DNA of 64,000 nucleotides from Anticarsia gemmatalis (GCF_050436995.1 NC_134775.1:8223124-8287123), one strand, 5' to 3'; positions 20,409 through 31,688 are shown, counted from the stretch's first letter. Notes: generated from the sequence alone by a model not told the origin. Numbers and translations: made by a program.

Positions 20409-22620
20409 AGGTAAGGAAACAGATAACTTTTAAAGCGCTTTGCAAATGATGTTCGTACTGTGGGAACCATAGCCTTGAATATTCTTCTATTTAATAAATC
20501 TTGGTATTCGGATGACTTCAGTATTTGCAAATGTGTTACTCTAATAGCATTACTTATGTAGAGACGTCTTATATGTACTTAATAAATTAGAATCTCGGTA
20601 TATTTGTTCAGTACGATACCTAATTGGCTTTTTCAGCATCACCTTAATAACTGAACGTTGTGCACGTTCTAAACTGATAAGATTAGAAGCTGCTGCTCCG
20701 CCCCATGCGTTAATGCAGTATGTCAGGATAGATTGACAGAGTGACAAATAAACTGTTTTTATAAGAGCCGTGCTTGCAACCTCTCTGATATGTTTCATGG
20801 TATAAATAATTTTTCTGGTCCTGGAAGATAATGCTGAAATGTGGTCACTAAAACTAAGCTTTTCATCGAGAATAACTCCAAGGTATTTTATGGTACTAGA
20901 TCTTTGAATTTCTTTACATGAGCACGAATTTGTAGTAACATTTAATTGGTAACGGTCACATGTATGTACTACTATGTCGCGAATGGCTGTAGGAGACGAA
21001 GCTGCAGTTTTATGAAAACATAGATATTTAGTTTTGGTAGTATTCAAGGTAAGTAAATTATTATTTAGCCAGTACGTTATTGTAGCCATACCAAGTTCAG
21101 CAGTAACAATGCAGTCACTCCAGGTGTTTCCGTGAAAAATGATCGCAGTGTCATCAGCATAACAGGTAATTGACGCGTTTTGTAGAGGTAAGGACGCAAG
21201 TTCATTGAGATAAATCAAAAACAAGGAAGGACCCAAAACACTACCCTGAGGAACCCCAAAAGACAGTTCTTTTGAAAAGCTTTGCCAAGAATCAATCTTC
21301 AAATGTTGTTGCCTTCCAGTCAAGTAACTTTGAAACCAATCGAGAGCTATTCCTCTGACACCTATAGCCTCCAATCGCCTCAGAAGAATTGGAATTGACA
21401 CAGTGTCAAAGGCTTTAGCGAGGTCCAGAAAGACTCCGATGCATGGCTTCCCATTGTCAAGCTGGTGAACTACGTTATCTGTAAGCTGGTTGACCGCGTC
21501 TTCAGTTGATAGTTTTTTCCTAAAACCAAATTGGTTAGGAGATAGTAATTGATTAGATTCCATGTATTTCACCAGGCGTGTATTTACTACCCTTTCCAAG
21601 ATCTTTGAAAAAACAGGTAGCAACGATATTGGTCTATAGTTGTTAGGGGTATTTGTCTCGCCACCTTTATGTATGGGTACAACAGTGGCAATTTTCCATT
21701 CATTAGGAACTGTTCCAGTGGACAAGCTTAAGTTGATTATATTGGAAAGAGGCTCTAAGATGAAAGCTCTAATAGATTTAATTACTTCCACAGAAATACC
21801 ATCAGGGCCTGGCGCAGTATTTGATTTAAGATTAAGGATTATATTATCTACTTCGTTACTACCTGTGGGTTCAAAAAATAATGATGTTAGTGGGGAATTG
21901 GACACGTCAACTTTTTGCGCTAAAGTGGCTTGTGTAGTATTAAGATTTTCTAATATTTCGTTTGCATACTTCTGACCTATTGAGACAAAGTGATCATTGC
22001 ATACATTTAGAGAATCCTGTGGACATATTTTGATTGTTTTAAGGTCTAAACTAGGTGACTTGGTGGTACTTTTCCTATGAGTGATTTCGTTGATGGTGTT
22101 CCAAAGCTCACGAGGTTTATCTTTATATTTTAATAATAGGTTTGAATGGTGTTCGTTCTTGATTTTGCGTATTAAAGATACGTAGAAATTACGGTATCTA
22201 TACTAATATAATAAAGCTGAAGAGTTTGTTTGTTTGTTTGATTGTTTGTTTGTTTGAACGCGCTAATCTCAGGAACTACTGGTCCGATTTGAAAAATTCT
22301 TTCAGTGTTAGATAGCCCATTTATCGAGGAAGGCTATAGGCTATATAAAATCACGCTACGGTCATAAGGAGCGGAGTAGCAACGAAAAATGTTACAAAAA
22401 CGGGGAAAATTTTGACCCATTCTCATTTCAAGGTGTAATTTATCCTTGACATGTGAACACTTTAGGAGACCTTGAGTCATCCAGGGTTTTAATAATACTT
22501 TAGATCGGGCTATGGGTAAGTGTTCTGAGTTCTTGTCTAATATGTTTCTTACAATGTTAATAAAAGTCTCTGCTTGTTCAGCGACCCCAGGAACATTATT
22601 TAAAATTGACCAATTAACCT
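20409..22620 (-). pseudogene. Jockey-like LINE ORF2 (reverse transcriptase)
   Basis: Reads from 22620: KVNWSILNNVPGVAEQ and PWMTQGLLKCSHVKDKLHLE, Helitron (22197-22424), then YRNFYVSLIRKIKNEHH. RT motifs: NTAPGPDGISVEVIK, NNYRPISLLPVFSKILERVV, QFGFRKKLSTEDAVNQL, LDLAKAFDTVS (motif A), FGVPQGSVLGPSLF, CYADDTAIIF (catalytic), LGVILDEKLSFSDH. One frameshift near 20560; the C-terminal text (TSFAKRFKSYLFPYL) then ends at a stop near 20409. From 21905 to 20550 it is uninterrupted, so decay is modest. Confidence 0.85.
22197..22424 (+). mobile_element. Lep1-type Helitron, 3'-truncated
   Basis: TCTATACTAATATAATAAAG start, GTTT microsatellite and body. It breaks off after TGACCCATTCTC without the hairpin and CTAG end. 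It interrupts the Jockey-like ORF2 between HLE and YRNFY. Confidence 0.8.
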
Positions 22621-22638
22621 TTTTTTTTTTTTTTTTTT

Positions 22639-23002
22639 CGTCAGGAAAATTACTGCATGTCCCGCCCCAGGGAGGAAAGCGGGGGTCTGTCGGGCTCTCC
22701 CGCCGGCAAGGCGTTCCGGCTGACTTGGGCATACCGACTAAAAACCTGACGGTGTTCGTTCTGCGGTCACCATAACGTGGCCAGGACGCGGTACCTCCGA
22801 TCGGATACTCCGCGTCCCAGCCGGTGACGGCCCGCTTTGTATGCGGGCCCTACTTCGAGCGGGGGCAGGCACGAGGATTGCCCCCCCCTAGCTCTCCACT
22901 TCAAGGGGGTGTGCCAGGAACACACAGCACACTCCCCACCTCTCGGACCTGTTCCCTGTCCAGGCGACGGAGCGTTCCGCCTCCGCCGCCCACAGGTCCG
23001 CG
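22639..23002 (-). other. R1-clade LINE 3' UTR
   Basis: GC-rich noncoding end with the motif CGGGAGAGCCC, echoed in the 825-bp insert at 55202-56026, directly before the poly-A tail. Confidence 0.6.
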
Positions 23003-25442
23003 TCACGGGGGCCGGAGATCATCCCGGCGCCTACGACGCCCAGTGCGTCTTGCGCGGGAAGGGAGGGGAGCGTTGATTTCCCGCTCCCGTTCCGCCGCCT
23101 CTTTTGCGGATATAACTTCCTCGCAGAACGAGGCGACGGCTGACCACGCTGCCTCGCTCCCGACCATGGACAGAACCACGGCCAAGAGCGAGAGGTCGCT
23201 CCCGACTACCCCGGTCAATTGACGGCGCTGCGACGACCACGCCTGGCAGTGTGCCAGCGTATGCAGCGCCGTATCGGGGCAGTCACCACAATGATGGCAC
23301 CTGGGCGTCTGCTCACGGCCTATGCGACACAGGTACTTGCCGAAACATCCGTGTCCGGTCAAGACCTGCGTCAGCCGATAAGTGAGCGTGCCGTGCCCTC
23401 TCTCCAGCCACTCCGTGACCGCCGGCCGCACGGCCTCGATGGTAACGAGGCCGGCGCTGGGGTTCTCCAGTCACCGCTTCCACACCGCCAGGACATCTTG
23501 GCGGAGCTCTGCTCTCCGCGCCTCCACTTCTTGAGGCGCTGGCAGTGAGCCTCCGCCTCGGGCCTCCTCGCGCCATATATAGAGTGACGCGAGGGCCTTC
23601 GCGTCCAGGTCCCACGGCGGCGTTCCGGCCAGTAGGCACGCCGTTTCGAATGAGATCGTGCGGTAGCCTCTCACGGCCCTGACGGCCATCACGCGCTGCG
23701 GACGTCGCAGCGCGGCGATGTTTTTGGCCGACAGGGCATTGGCCCAAATGGGTGAGCCATATAGGGCCATTGACCGCACGATCTCGGCGTACAGCCATCG
23801 ACAGGTGTTGTTTGGCCCCCCGAGGTTCGGCAGCAGTCGTGAGAGAGCGCCCGCCGCACCTACGAGTCTGGGGGCCAGCCGACTGAAATGGGCTGTGAAG
23901 TCCCATCGGCCGTCGAGAGTTAGACCAAGGTACTTCATCGACGATGCAATGCCGATGTGGACTCCGCCTACGATGATGCTGGATCCTGGAGGCGGGCGGC
24001 GTCGGGGCCCATGGAAAAATAGGGCCTCCGACTTTTCAAGTGCCACCTCCAGGCCCAGCCGCCGGATGCGAGCGACGACCTGTGCGACCCCAGCTGTGGC
24101 CAGCACCTCCGCGTCGCGGTGCGTCTTCCCCCGGGCTGTAACCAGTGTGTCGTCGGCATAGCAGAATATGCCGACGCCGGGAGCGCACCGCGCAGAACGT
24201 AATTATAACCAATGTTCCACAGGAGAGGGCCTAGAACCGACCCCTGTGGAACCCCACAAAACACCACTTGGCGTGACCAGCCATTTTGACCCGGGTAGAT
24301 AATCGATCTTTCCTCCAAATAAGCCCCGATGATACGGCGGAGGTAGGGTGGCACTCGGTGGTATTCGCGTGCCACTCGTATGCTGTTCCAGGGGAGGGTG
24401 TTGAAGGCGTTGGCGATGTCGAGTGACACCGCCAAGACGACCTCTCCCTGGGCTACTGCGTCCTCCGCCAGGGCCCTAACGCGTGCGATCGCGTCAATCG
24501 TGGAGCGCCCTTTGCGGAACCCGAATTGTTGGTCCGCTAGGTCCGGCCCAACACAACTTAGGTGCGTGACGAGGCGGTCTGCAAGTATGCGCTCAAAGAG
24601 CTTGCCCACCTCGTCTAGCAACACAATGGGCCGGTACGCGGACGGCGAGTCCGCGGGGCGCCCCTCCTTCTTCAACAGGACGAGCTTCCCGGTCTTCCAG
24701 AGTGCCGGGAACTCGCCCCTTTCTATGCACGCGTTAAAGAGCCCTAACAGTCGGGGCTCGAGGGCCTCGCGAGCCAGGACCCACGCTCGGCCAGGAATGC
24801 CGTCGGGCCCTGGGGCGGTGTTCTTTGCCGCGAGGCGTTGCACCGCCACCCTCAGGTCTACCCGGGTCACCGGGGGTATTTCCTCCTCCTCCTCTATCGT
24901 CGTCGTCGGCGTCTCGCCCGGCGGAGCCATTGGCGGCGGGATGTGTGCCGCCCTGGAAGGAAACAGAGCGGACACCACGTTCTCGACCACCTGGGGCTGG
25001 AGACTCTGGGTTAGCGGGGGGGCCCATGGGCGAAGTTTGCCCCTGACCCAACGATATGGGCGCCCCCATGGATCTACGTTTAACGTCTCCAGAAGAGTGC
25101 CCCAGGCGGCGGTTTTGGCCCTGCCGATTTCAGTTGACAGGGCCTTCTTCGCCGCTCTGTACCTCTCGTACAGCTCCGCCTCTTGTGACTCCGCGTCTGG
25201 GGGTTGGCGATGCCTCCTGCGGAGGCGCTGGTAGCGGCGGCGAGCCGCTGTACAATTCTGGCGCATTTGCGCGATTTCCGCCGACCACCAATAAACCTTC
25301 CGCCGTCCGGAACAGAACCGGACGCGGGGCATCGCTACATCACAGACGCGGGTCATGTCTGCCCGGAGCCTGTCCGCTTCCGCCTCCACGTTGGTGGGCT
25401 GTTCTCCCGACGCCTGCGAAGCCCAGGCGTCAACGATAGAGG
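23003..25442 (-). pseudogene. R1-clade LINE ORF2, reverse transcriptase and C-terminal zinc finger
   Basis: From 25442: linker (RKVYWWSAEIAQMRQNC), RT motifs NTAPGPDGIPGRAW, SAYRPIVLLDEVGKLFERI, QQFGFRKGRSTIDAI, SLDIANAFNTLPW (motif A) and FCGVPQGSVLGPLLW. A missing G in a CCCGGGCG context at about 24180 shifts the frame just before the catalytic YADDTL; RT then continues in the second frame (GLEVALEKSEALFF, MKYLGLTLDGRWDF). A TGA replaces a Trp codon near 23469. The C-terminal CHHCGDCPDTALHTLAHC is the CCHC finger typical of R1-clade ORF2. Ends near 23003. Confidence 0.85.
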
Positions 25443-25479
25443 CAGTGGCGGATTAAGAAAAAGAAAAAAAAAATTATAA

Positions 25480-26156
25480 TACACCTTTATAGCGGTTCAT
25501 TCAATTCAATTTATTCAAATAAATTAATACATAAAGTTTAATATAAGTCTTATAGTTAGAATATTAGGTAGGTACATAATAAAAACATAGGGAGCCTGTA
25601 TTAGGATAAATAAATCCTGTATCACAGGCTCTTAGATACGGCGAGCGTTATTGATAAAAAACAAAAATTTACTTATACAATATTTAGATATTAAATAATA
25701 ATAGTTAAAATTTCTGGCAAAGTAAAGTTTAGATAGCACTACAGAACTGTATCATACTCCAGACCAACAGGACATTATTCCCCAGCTCCCGTGCTAGGTT
25801 TGTACCTGTGTTACGGTGAGACAGAGAACAAGGCCGTCAGAGTCTTTGATAACACAATTATTGAAGTACTATGTTAATATAAAGATTATAATGGACCTAT
25901 ACACTATCATTATATAAAAATGACAAAATATGCTAATATGTAACTTAAGTAACGAAACATGTATATTGAAACAAAAATAAAAATCTAGGTCAAGCATTTA
26001 ATGACGCAGTTCAGAAATTTGCTAACTAAGGAATCTAGTGTAAGTGGGTCAGTAGTGTTTGATGGAATGTTTACATTGATGAAAAATGAAGTAATATAAT
26101 AATGAAGTACAAAGTTCACACACATAATTATTACGAAAAATAACTTAATTAAACGC
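25480..26156 (-). other. Presumed 3' UTR of the ORF1-only LINE
   Basis: AT-rich. On the minus strand it ends with a TTGAATTGAATG-type tail near 25497 that resembles the 3' ends of insect Jockey-type LINEs. No RT or endonuclease reading frame in any frame. Confidence 0.4.
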
Positions 26157-27335
26157 CTATGCACCCTCATAATCAACAGAGTTGATGTATCTCTGTTCAG
26201 CAGCTTTTCTAGCGGGACACTCTGCTATTCCTGTTTGGTGTTTATTGGGCTTATTGTAACGTGTGCAAGTAGCGCATTTAGGCTCCATGGTATGCTTCAT
26301 TATACAAGCGTCTATTTTATGTCCCGTAGCCGCACAGTGTCCACAAATGGTGTGACTTTCACGGCAAGATTTTGCCGCATGCCCGTACTGCTGGCACTTG
26401 TAGCATCTAGTTACAAGTGTGAAGTCCCTAACAGGACAAGAGGTCCAGTTTATGAATATACGAGTCTGAGTGATGAGAGCCTTGCGAATACTAGCAGGGA
26501 CTTCAATTATATAATTACAGTTCGGGGCATCTTTCCTGCCGGATTTGTGGCTTAACTTGCATGTGGTCAAAAAGGTTTCTAGTGTCAAAGATGGAATTTT
26601 CTCGGCTATGTTTTGTTCGAATATGCAGGCAAAAACCTCTTTTTCGGGCATTGCGGAGGGAACCCCAACGATCACAATCTGAGGTTTGCGCTTTTGGGGT
26701 TCATCGGCTGTGAGTCCAAACGTAGATTGTTGCACGGCTTGTTTCAACTTTTCGGCATCATTTTTTGTCTCCGTGCTAATTATAACGCCTCCGTTTTTCG
26801 TTTTCTGCAGTCCGCGCACCTTCAACTTCATTTGTTCCGGACAAATTATTTTTTGTACAAGGTTTTTCGTCTCTTCGCTAGATTTCTGTTTATCCTTCGG
26901 GTATACGGCGACAGAGCTGAGGTTAGCGGGTCGAACAAAACTATTAGCTCCCTTTTTGACCATATCGGCAAACGAAACATTTCCATCGGTCGATGACTCC
27001 TGGACCGTCTGCTTGAGTGCAAGAATATGTTCTGTCAGGTCGCACTTTTCTTTCAGAGCTTCATTCTTACTTGATAAGTCCAGGGCTTGCTGCTTCAGCG
27101 ACTGATACAGAACCGCCATTTCAGACGTTCCTTTCCCAACTTTGCGACATAAGTTTGAGATTTTTAGCTTTTGATCCGAGTTTAGTTTACCCTCGGTGGA
27201 TATGGAGCACACTTCATTCAAATATGTCTCAATGGTCGTCATCCATCTCTGCAACTCTGCTGTAGACACCACTTCAAGAGACACGGAAGTGGAGTGTTGA
27301 GGCGACCTACTCGGGGTGTAGGGGCTGTTCTCCAT
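26157..27335 (-). CDS. LINE ORF1 (gag-like) protein, intact, without ORF2
   Basis: 392 aa, ATG to stop, no interruptions. Residues 55-115 are helical and Lys/Leu/Glu-rich (probable coiled coil). Residues 168-300 look like the RRM/PRE-type nucleic-acid-binding module of arthropod LINE ORF1 (LKVRGLQKTKNGGVIIST, NYIIEVPASIRKALI). Three zinc knuckles follow: CYKCQQYGHAAKSC (311-324), CGHCAATGHKIDAC (331-344) and CATC...HQTGIAEC (354-373). It binds and packages LINE RNA. Unusually, no ORF2 lies downstream, only about 650 bases of AT-rich sequence. A trans-mobilised ORF1-only element or a deletion derivative; I cannot tell which. Confidence 0.75.
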   Translation of the reverse strand: MENSPYTPSRSPQHSTSVSLEVVSTAELQRWMTTIETYLNEVCSISTEGKLNSDQKLKISNLCRKVGKGTSEMAVLYQSLKQQALDLSSKNEALKEKCDLTEHILALKQTVQESSTDGNVSFADMVKKGANSFVRPANLSSVAVYPKDKQKSSEETKNLVQKIICPEQMKLKVRGLQKTKNGGVIISTETKNDAEKLKQAVQQSTFGLTADEPQKRKPQIVIVGVPSAMPEKEVFACIFEQNIAEKIPSLTLETFLTTCKLSHKSGRKDAPNCNYIIEVPASIRKALITQTRIFINWTSCPVRDFTLVTRCYKCQQYGHAAKSCRESHTICGHCAATGHKIDACIMKHTMEPKCATCTRYNKPNKHQTGIAECPARKAAEQRYINSVDYEGA

Positions 27336-27655
27336 TTTAGTATTTCTATCTATTATACACGTACACGTAACTTATAAACTCATAGCTAACGATGGAATTT
27401 GCAAGCTTGCATTGTCAACGCACTACACAATTAAATTCTAAAGGAGGTCAATATATTATAAACTATATTAAATAATGCATAAGAGCACGTCTATATGCTT
27501 CAACGGTCAATGTATCAATAAATTGGATATAACTACCTTCCAAATAACCTTATAGTATGCATAGTCTCAATAAAATGACTGTGACATACGGACGGACAGA
27601 CTGACAGACATGACGAATCTATTAAAACTACTAATAATCACTGATTATAACAAGA
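27336..27655. other. 5' flank of the ORF1-only LINE and spacer
   Basis: Likely 5' UTR of the minus-strand ORF1 gene (27336-27440), then AT-rich sequence with a GACAGACTGACAGACATGAC stretch near 27595 seen in other lepidopteran repeats. No gene. Confidence 0.4.
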
Positions 27656-27890
27656 CTAGCTGACCCGCGCAACTTCACTTGCGTCATATAAGAGAGAATG
27701 GGTTAAAATTTTCTCCGTTTTTGTAACATTTTTTACTGGTACTCTACTCCTATTGGTCGTAGCGTGATGATAGCCTGAGATTAGCGCGTTCAAACAAACA
27801 AACAAACAAACAAACAAACAAACAAACAAACAAACAAACAAACAATCAAACAAACAAACAAACTCTTCAGCTTTATAATATTAGTATAGA
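27656..27890 (-). mobile_element. Lep1-type Helitron, minus strand, long microsatellite
   Basis: Reverse complement of a full copy: CTAG end at 27656, hairpin, body with a deletion, an unusually long (CAAA)n run of about 75 bases, and TATAGA at 27890. The flanks (AAGA / TTAA) fit an A^T target. Confidence 0.85.
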
Positions 27891-27923
27891 TTAATAACAA
27901 ATAACTCAAATGCATAGTATATA

Positions 27924-29207
27924 CGAGGGTCGATCCAAAAGTAATGATAATCGGCTACTTGTAGTCGTCGCAAATCTACAAAAACCATTTTTTTGGCTTC
28001 CTTATAGATCCACTACCTCGGGGTAAAAAAATCATATCAATAGTCCAAGTAATTTGGTAAATACATTCACTTGAATAGGAGCTGTCGCAGAGAAAACATC
28101 AAAATGTAAAAAAACGTCATTAGAGCAATCAGTCAATGCCCTCCACTGAAAAAATATTCCACTAAAGGAGTACATTGCGACTTGTTGCTGTCATCGGGGG
28201 ACTTTATTTTTCTTTTTCCCATAGTTACACGTTGCAGAAAAGAGTTCTAGATTAGAAGAACTTCAATTGAAGATGAACATCGCAAAAAAACGCCTTCCAC
28301 CACCCTTACTGAAGATAACGTCAAAAAAGTTGGAGATTTTGTGTTAGCAGATCAAAGAATGACCATCAAATATGTAGCTAAGATTATAGGCATCTCATAT
28401 GGTAGCATTTTAAGGGTCTTCTCTAACAAGTTCCTCATGAAAAACTTTACCGCGCCTCAGGAACCGAAAATGTTAAAAGGCGAACGAAAGCGAAAACGTG
28501 TCGACATTTCGAGGGTGAATCTTGGAAAGTTCCAAACAGATCAAGGACTTTTTTTGTCACGTTATTTGACAATAGACTAGTCGGAAACCCACCATTTTGG
28601 TCCCTAAACCAAACAACTATCCATGACTTGGAAAAGAGCCTTCTCACCAACAAAGGAGAAATTCAAGGTTTCAAGGTCGATGTTTGATTCCCGCGTGTTT
28701 TGTTCAAAACAATGAAAGAATCACTTCAGTAAAATAATTGAAAAAGAGAGCTATTATAATAGGCTTTTATTAAAAATACGCAGATTACAGGAAGCTATCA
28801 TGAAAAAAAAACACAGGAAAGTGTGAGCTGGAATGCTGTTTCATCAAGACCAGCTCTGGCTCACAAGGTCGCAGTTGCGGTGGCTGCCATTCAAGAAACG
28901 GCTTTCGGATTGCTCGAATACCCATCCTATTTGCTAGATCCATCTCTTAGGTAATCTTATCAATTGCAATTTTTAAAAAATCACTTCATAGGCAAAAAAT
29001 TTGGCGACAATCGCGAAGTGACTAGTGATTTTAGGGCATTTTGGGAGAGTTTTGCAAGATAAGGTATTTTTATGAGAAAATTGGGATTAAAAAAGAGATC
29101 AATTGGTTTTATTAACTTGTTATGAGACTATGTAAAAATGTAATCATTTTTTTCACTGTAATCATCGTGTATCACCTCGGTTATCATTACTTTTGGATCA
29201 ACCCTCG
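27924..29207 (+). mobile_element. mariner element, 1284 bp, defective
   Basis: TIRs starting CGAGGGTYGATCCAAAAG at both ends, flanked by TA duplications (27922-27923, 29208-29209). Length is normal for mariner. Frame blocks: VADQRMTIKYVAKIIGISYG and KRKRVDISRVNLGKFQ (28341-28580), then stops and shifts; later HHFGP and FHQDQLW (near 28845), and KKFGDN (about 29000). The D,D34D residues are damaged: the first Asp block reads LTID followed by a stop, and the second HQDNAPAH-like block is altered. Transposase pseudogene. Confidence 0.85.
28260..29010 (+). pseudogene. mariner transposase remnant
   Basis: The open part 28341-28580 covers the helix-turn-helix end and WVPHxL-type region; the N-terminal third is mostly lost. 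Downstream text switches frame several times. Not functional. Confidence 0.75.
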
Positions 29208-29323
29208 TAATATCAGCTGTAGCCTGCATTTCCACCCGCGTGTAGGTTGCTATTCCCGTATGTGAATAATTGACACATTGTCAGAAGAACCAAAAAGGCG
29301 TCGGGATGCATAATAAACTAGTG

Positions 29324-30711
29324 TCCGACCGAATGTTCGGTTTCGGTTTCGGTTTCGGTGAAAAAACTGCCGAACCTTTCGGCGGAACCGAAACTCGACG
29401 CTCATGAATTGTCGTGCGTAGATTTTTCGTATTTAGTACGTGTCATTCAAGAATTTTTCTATTAGAATTTTTATTCATATTAAGTACCTACTTAAAGTGT
29501 TGATTTTTAAATTTTTACCTTAAGTAATCCTTAATTTAACATGTTTATTATGTATTTAATGGCATAATGACATAAAAATATATTTTTCACGTAACTTAAT
29601 TATTGATTGTTTCATTTTACGCCAAAGAAGCAAATAAAATTGTAAGAAATACATTAAAGAGTGAGATCCCAGAGCAGCCAGACCTACGTCATTTTAGCAA
29701 AGCTGAAATTTTGAGGATTGTTAGTATAAAGGGTCTGTTAAGAGGTATGCACATCCACTACCTTGAAAGCGGTGCCGTTTCTGAGGTAGCGCGGAGTGAA
29801 GGTGCGTAAAAAACGACCCAACCTACGTTATAGTAGCAAAGTTGGTTTTCAGATATGTTATTAATGATATTATGTAGAATTAAAATTGACTTCTGCCAGA
29901 CGTCTTAAATGTTTCAAAAAATTAGGTGAACTACGTTATAGTTACAAGCGTTAATTTTATATGTTATTTTAGGTACAATTTTAAGTCCCTTTGTATGCGG
30001 ACAGACCAATCCGAAGGGCCATTCGTCCCCTAGACGCCTTTAAACTTTCCCTATGAGTGCGACACTCTCGCGAGTGTGCGTATGCCCAGCGGAAAATATG
30101 GAAAATCGTCATTTTAGTTTAATAGGGAATTAGTGTGTGACATTGTGTAAATGTGTATCTATATTACATATTTGTGTATCCACCTACTACAGAGTTGTTC
30201 AATAAAAACAGTTTCCGCTGGGACTACCTCATCCCAGCGGAACTTTTTTTCCCCGTGGACGCAGAAGAAAGAAAATACATGAACAAATTAGTGTGAATTT
30301 GTGCGTAAATGTGTATGTTAAAATGAAATTAGTGCAGCATAAAACTGCGAAGATATTCCAGTTTCCGCTGCGCTGACGTTTGGCCATTGGCTAGAAATTA
30401 TATAAAATTCGTTTCGGTCGTTTTTTACACACCTCCACTCCGCGCTACCTCAGAAACGGCCCCGCTTTCAAGGTAGTGGATGTGCATACCTCTTAACAGA
30501 CCCTTTATACTAACAATCCTCAAAATTTCAGCTTTGCTAAAATGACGTAGGTCTGGCTGCTCTGGGATCTTGGTCCATTACATTTCAGTATAAAACTGAA
30601 AATTTTGATATGTTTGTGTGAGTTTCGGTTTCGGTTTCGGCCGAAACTGAGATCAGAACCGAAAGTTCGGTTACGGTTTCGGTTTAAAAACATGTTTCGG
30701 TCGGACACTAA
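29324..30711. mobile_element. TIR element with a long internal foldback
   Basis: Ends TAGTGTCCGACCGAA and inverted TTCGGTCGGACACTA, each followed inward by GGTTTCGGTTTCGG repeats. The flanks ATAATAAAC and ATATAAAC resemble an imperfect duplication. Inside, about 165 bases at 29652-29815 are repeated inverted at 30417-30578 (AGCAGCCAGACCTACGTC ...), around a loop of about 600 bases. No transposase. It carries one short frame (29603-29809) that is just one arm of the foldback. Possibly two elements, a TIR MITE and a foldback inside it. Confidence 0.65.
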
Positions 30712-30954
30712 TATAAACTGCTGAATAATAATACTGAATCATCCCTAAAACCTCGGAAAATACTTATTAAAAACTAGCAGCTTATAGTTAACATTAATTA
30801 ATTTGTTTAAACAATTAAAAGACTGGATATAGTTAGTCAATTCTTTATTGTCAATAAAGAACTATGTATCCAGTCTACATGTATGATGGGTTCTGAAAAA
30901 GGGGCGGCACAAGGCATGGGGCCTATAGCGGCTAGGACTGCAAATCCGCCACTG
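30712..30954. other. Right end of the hAT-like element
   Basis: Noncoding. Contains an imperfect inverted pair GACTGGATA...TATCCAGTC (30820-30877) and the subterminal GGGCGGCACAAGGCATGGGG before the TIR. Confidence 0.5.
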
Positions 30955-31686
30955 GATAGAGGCTTCTATAAATAAATCTTTATCGAGGCGCTTCAGGGAC
31001 CAGCGCGGTCCTACTTCAACCGGGGTTTCCTGGGTATGCAAGGCCCTCGAGGTGACCGGGGAGATACTGAACCTAATGTACTTGTGGTCAGATAGTGTCT
31101 CAACCCCCTCAAGGACCCTCCAGGACTGGACACGAGACGAAAGTGCGGGGCTGGCGAATGTGAGGTCGACTATGGACCCACCCCGCTGGCGCACGCACGT
31201 GTGCACAGAACCCCGGTTAAGGACAACAAGACCCGTGGCCGCCAACCAATCTTCCACTTCCTCGCCCCGCGCGTCCGTAGACGGGGAACCCCAAACCGTG
31301 GATTTGGCATTGAAGTCCCCGAGGACCAAGGCGGGGCGAGACCTATCACGGCCGACCACGGTGCCGATCCGCGCGAGAAACGCCTCGAATTCGGCCAGGC
31401 TCCGGTTTGGCGAGAAGTAGATGCCGACGACGACTATGTCTCCCCATGTGACCGCCACATAACCATGGCCCCTCGCTGTGGGTACGAGGGGCGGAACTCC
31501 GACAGCGGCCGGGGAGACTATGGCTACTAAGCCGTCTAAATCACCCGCCCAGTCATCCCTGGGCGGAACAAAGTACGGCTCTGCTGCCACTGCTAACTTT
31601 ATGGACCACTGTGCCAGGCTTTGGGAGAAAAGATCCTGGGCCCTGGCACAGTGGTTCAAGTTGGTTTGGAGGAGATGGAGAGCCAT
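30955..31686 (-). CDS. R1-clade LINE ORF2, endonuclease domain (interrupted)
   Basis: ATG at 31686 (MALHLLQTNLNHCARAQDL). An APE-type endonuclease/exonuclease/phosphatase fold: AEPYFVPPRDDW, IYFSPNRSLAEFEAFL, VLGDFNAKSTVWGS (catalytic Asp/Asn), GSIVDLTFASPAL and TLSDHKYIRFSIS (catalytic Asp-His). Nicks the target DNA for target-primed reverse transcription. Ends at the hAT-like TIR after KDLFIEAS and resumes at 25442 with VDAWASQASGEQ. No stop within. Its start overlaps the ORF1 stop (TAATG). Confidence 0.85.
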
Positions 31687-31688
31687 TA
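31684..31688 (-). promoter_or_regulatory. UAAUG overlapping stop/start of the R1-clade LINE
   Basis: On the minus strand the ORF1 stop (…ETQH-TAA) shares its last base with the ORF2 ATG: TAATG. The same pentamer couples termination and reinitiation in the Bombyx telomeric LINE SART1 (established knowledge). Direct observation here, mechanism by analogy. Confidence 0.7.

Larger units (their letters stand above)
25443..30954. mobile_element. hAT-like DNA transposon, nested, no transposase seen
   Basis: Ends CAGTGGCGGATT (25443) and the inverted AATCCGCCACTG (to 30954), flanked by a perfect 8-bp duplication GATAGAGG (25435-25442 and 30955-30962). Both features are diagnostic for hAT. It interrupts R1 ORF2 inside the codons for EASIVDAW. 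Its interior is mostly other elements: an ORF1-only LINE, a Helitron, a mariner and a TIR foldback. Its own sequence is probably only 25443-25500 and parts of 30712-30954. No hAT transposase was found, so a non-autonomous copy. Confidence 0.8.

Noticed and set aside
22621..22638. Poly-T run as a Pol III terminator or sequencing artefact
   Set aside because: Its place right at the end of the R1 LINE 3' UTR makes it the poly-A tail on the other strand.
23718..25439. Long plus-strand open frames opposite the R1 LINE ORF2
   Set aside because: They are shadows of GC-rich coding sequence on the minus strand; no domain, Pro/Arg/Ser-rich text.
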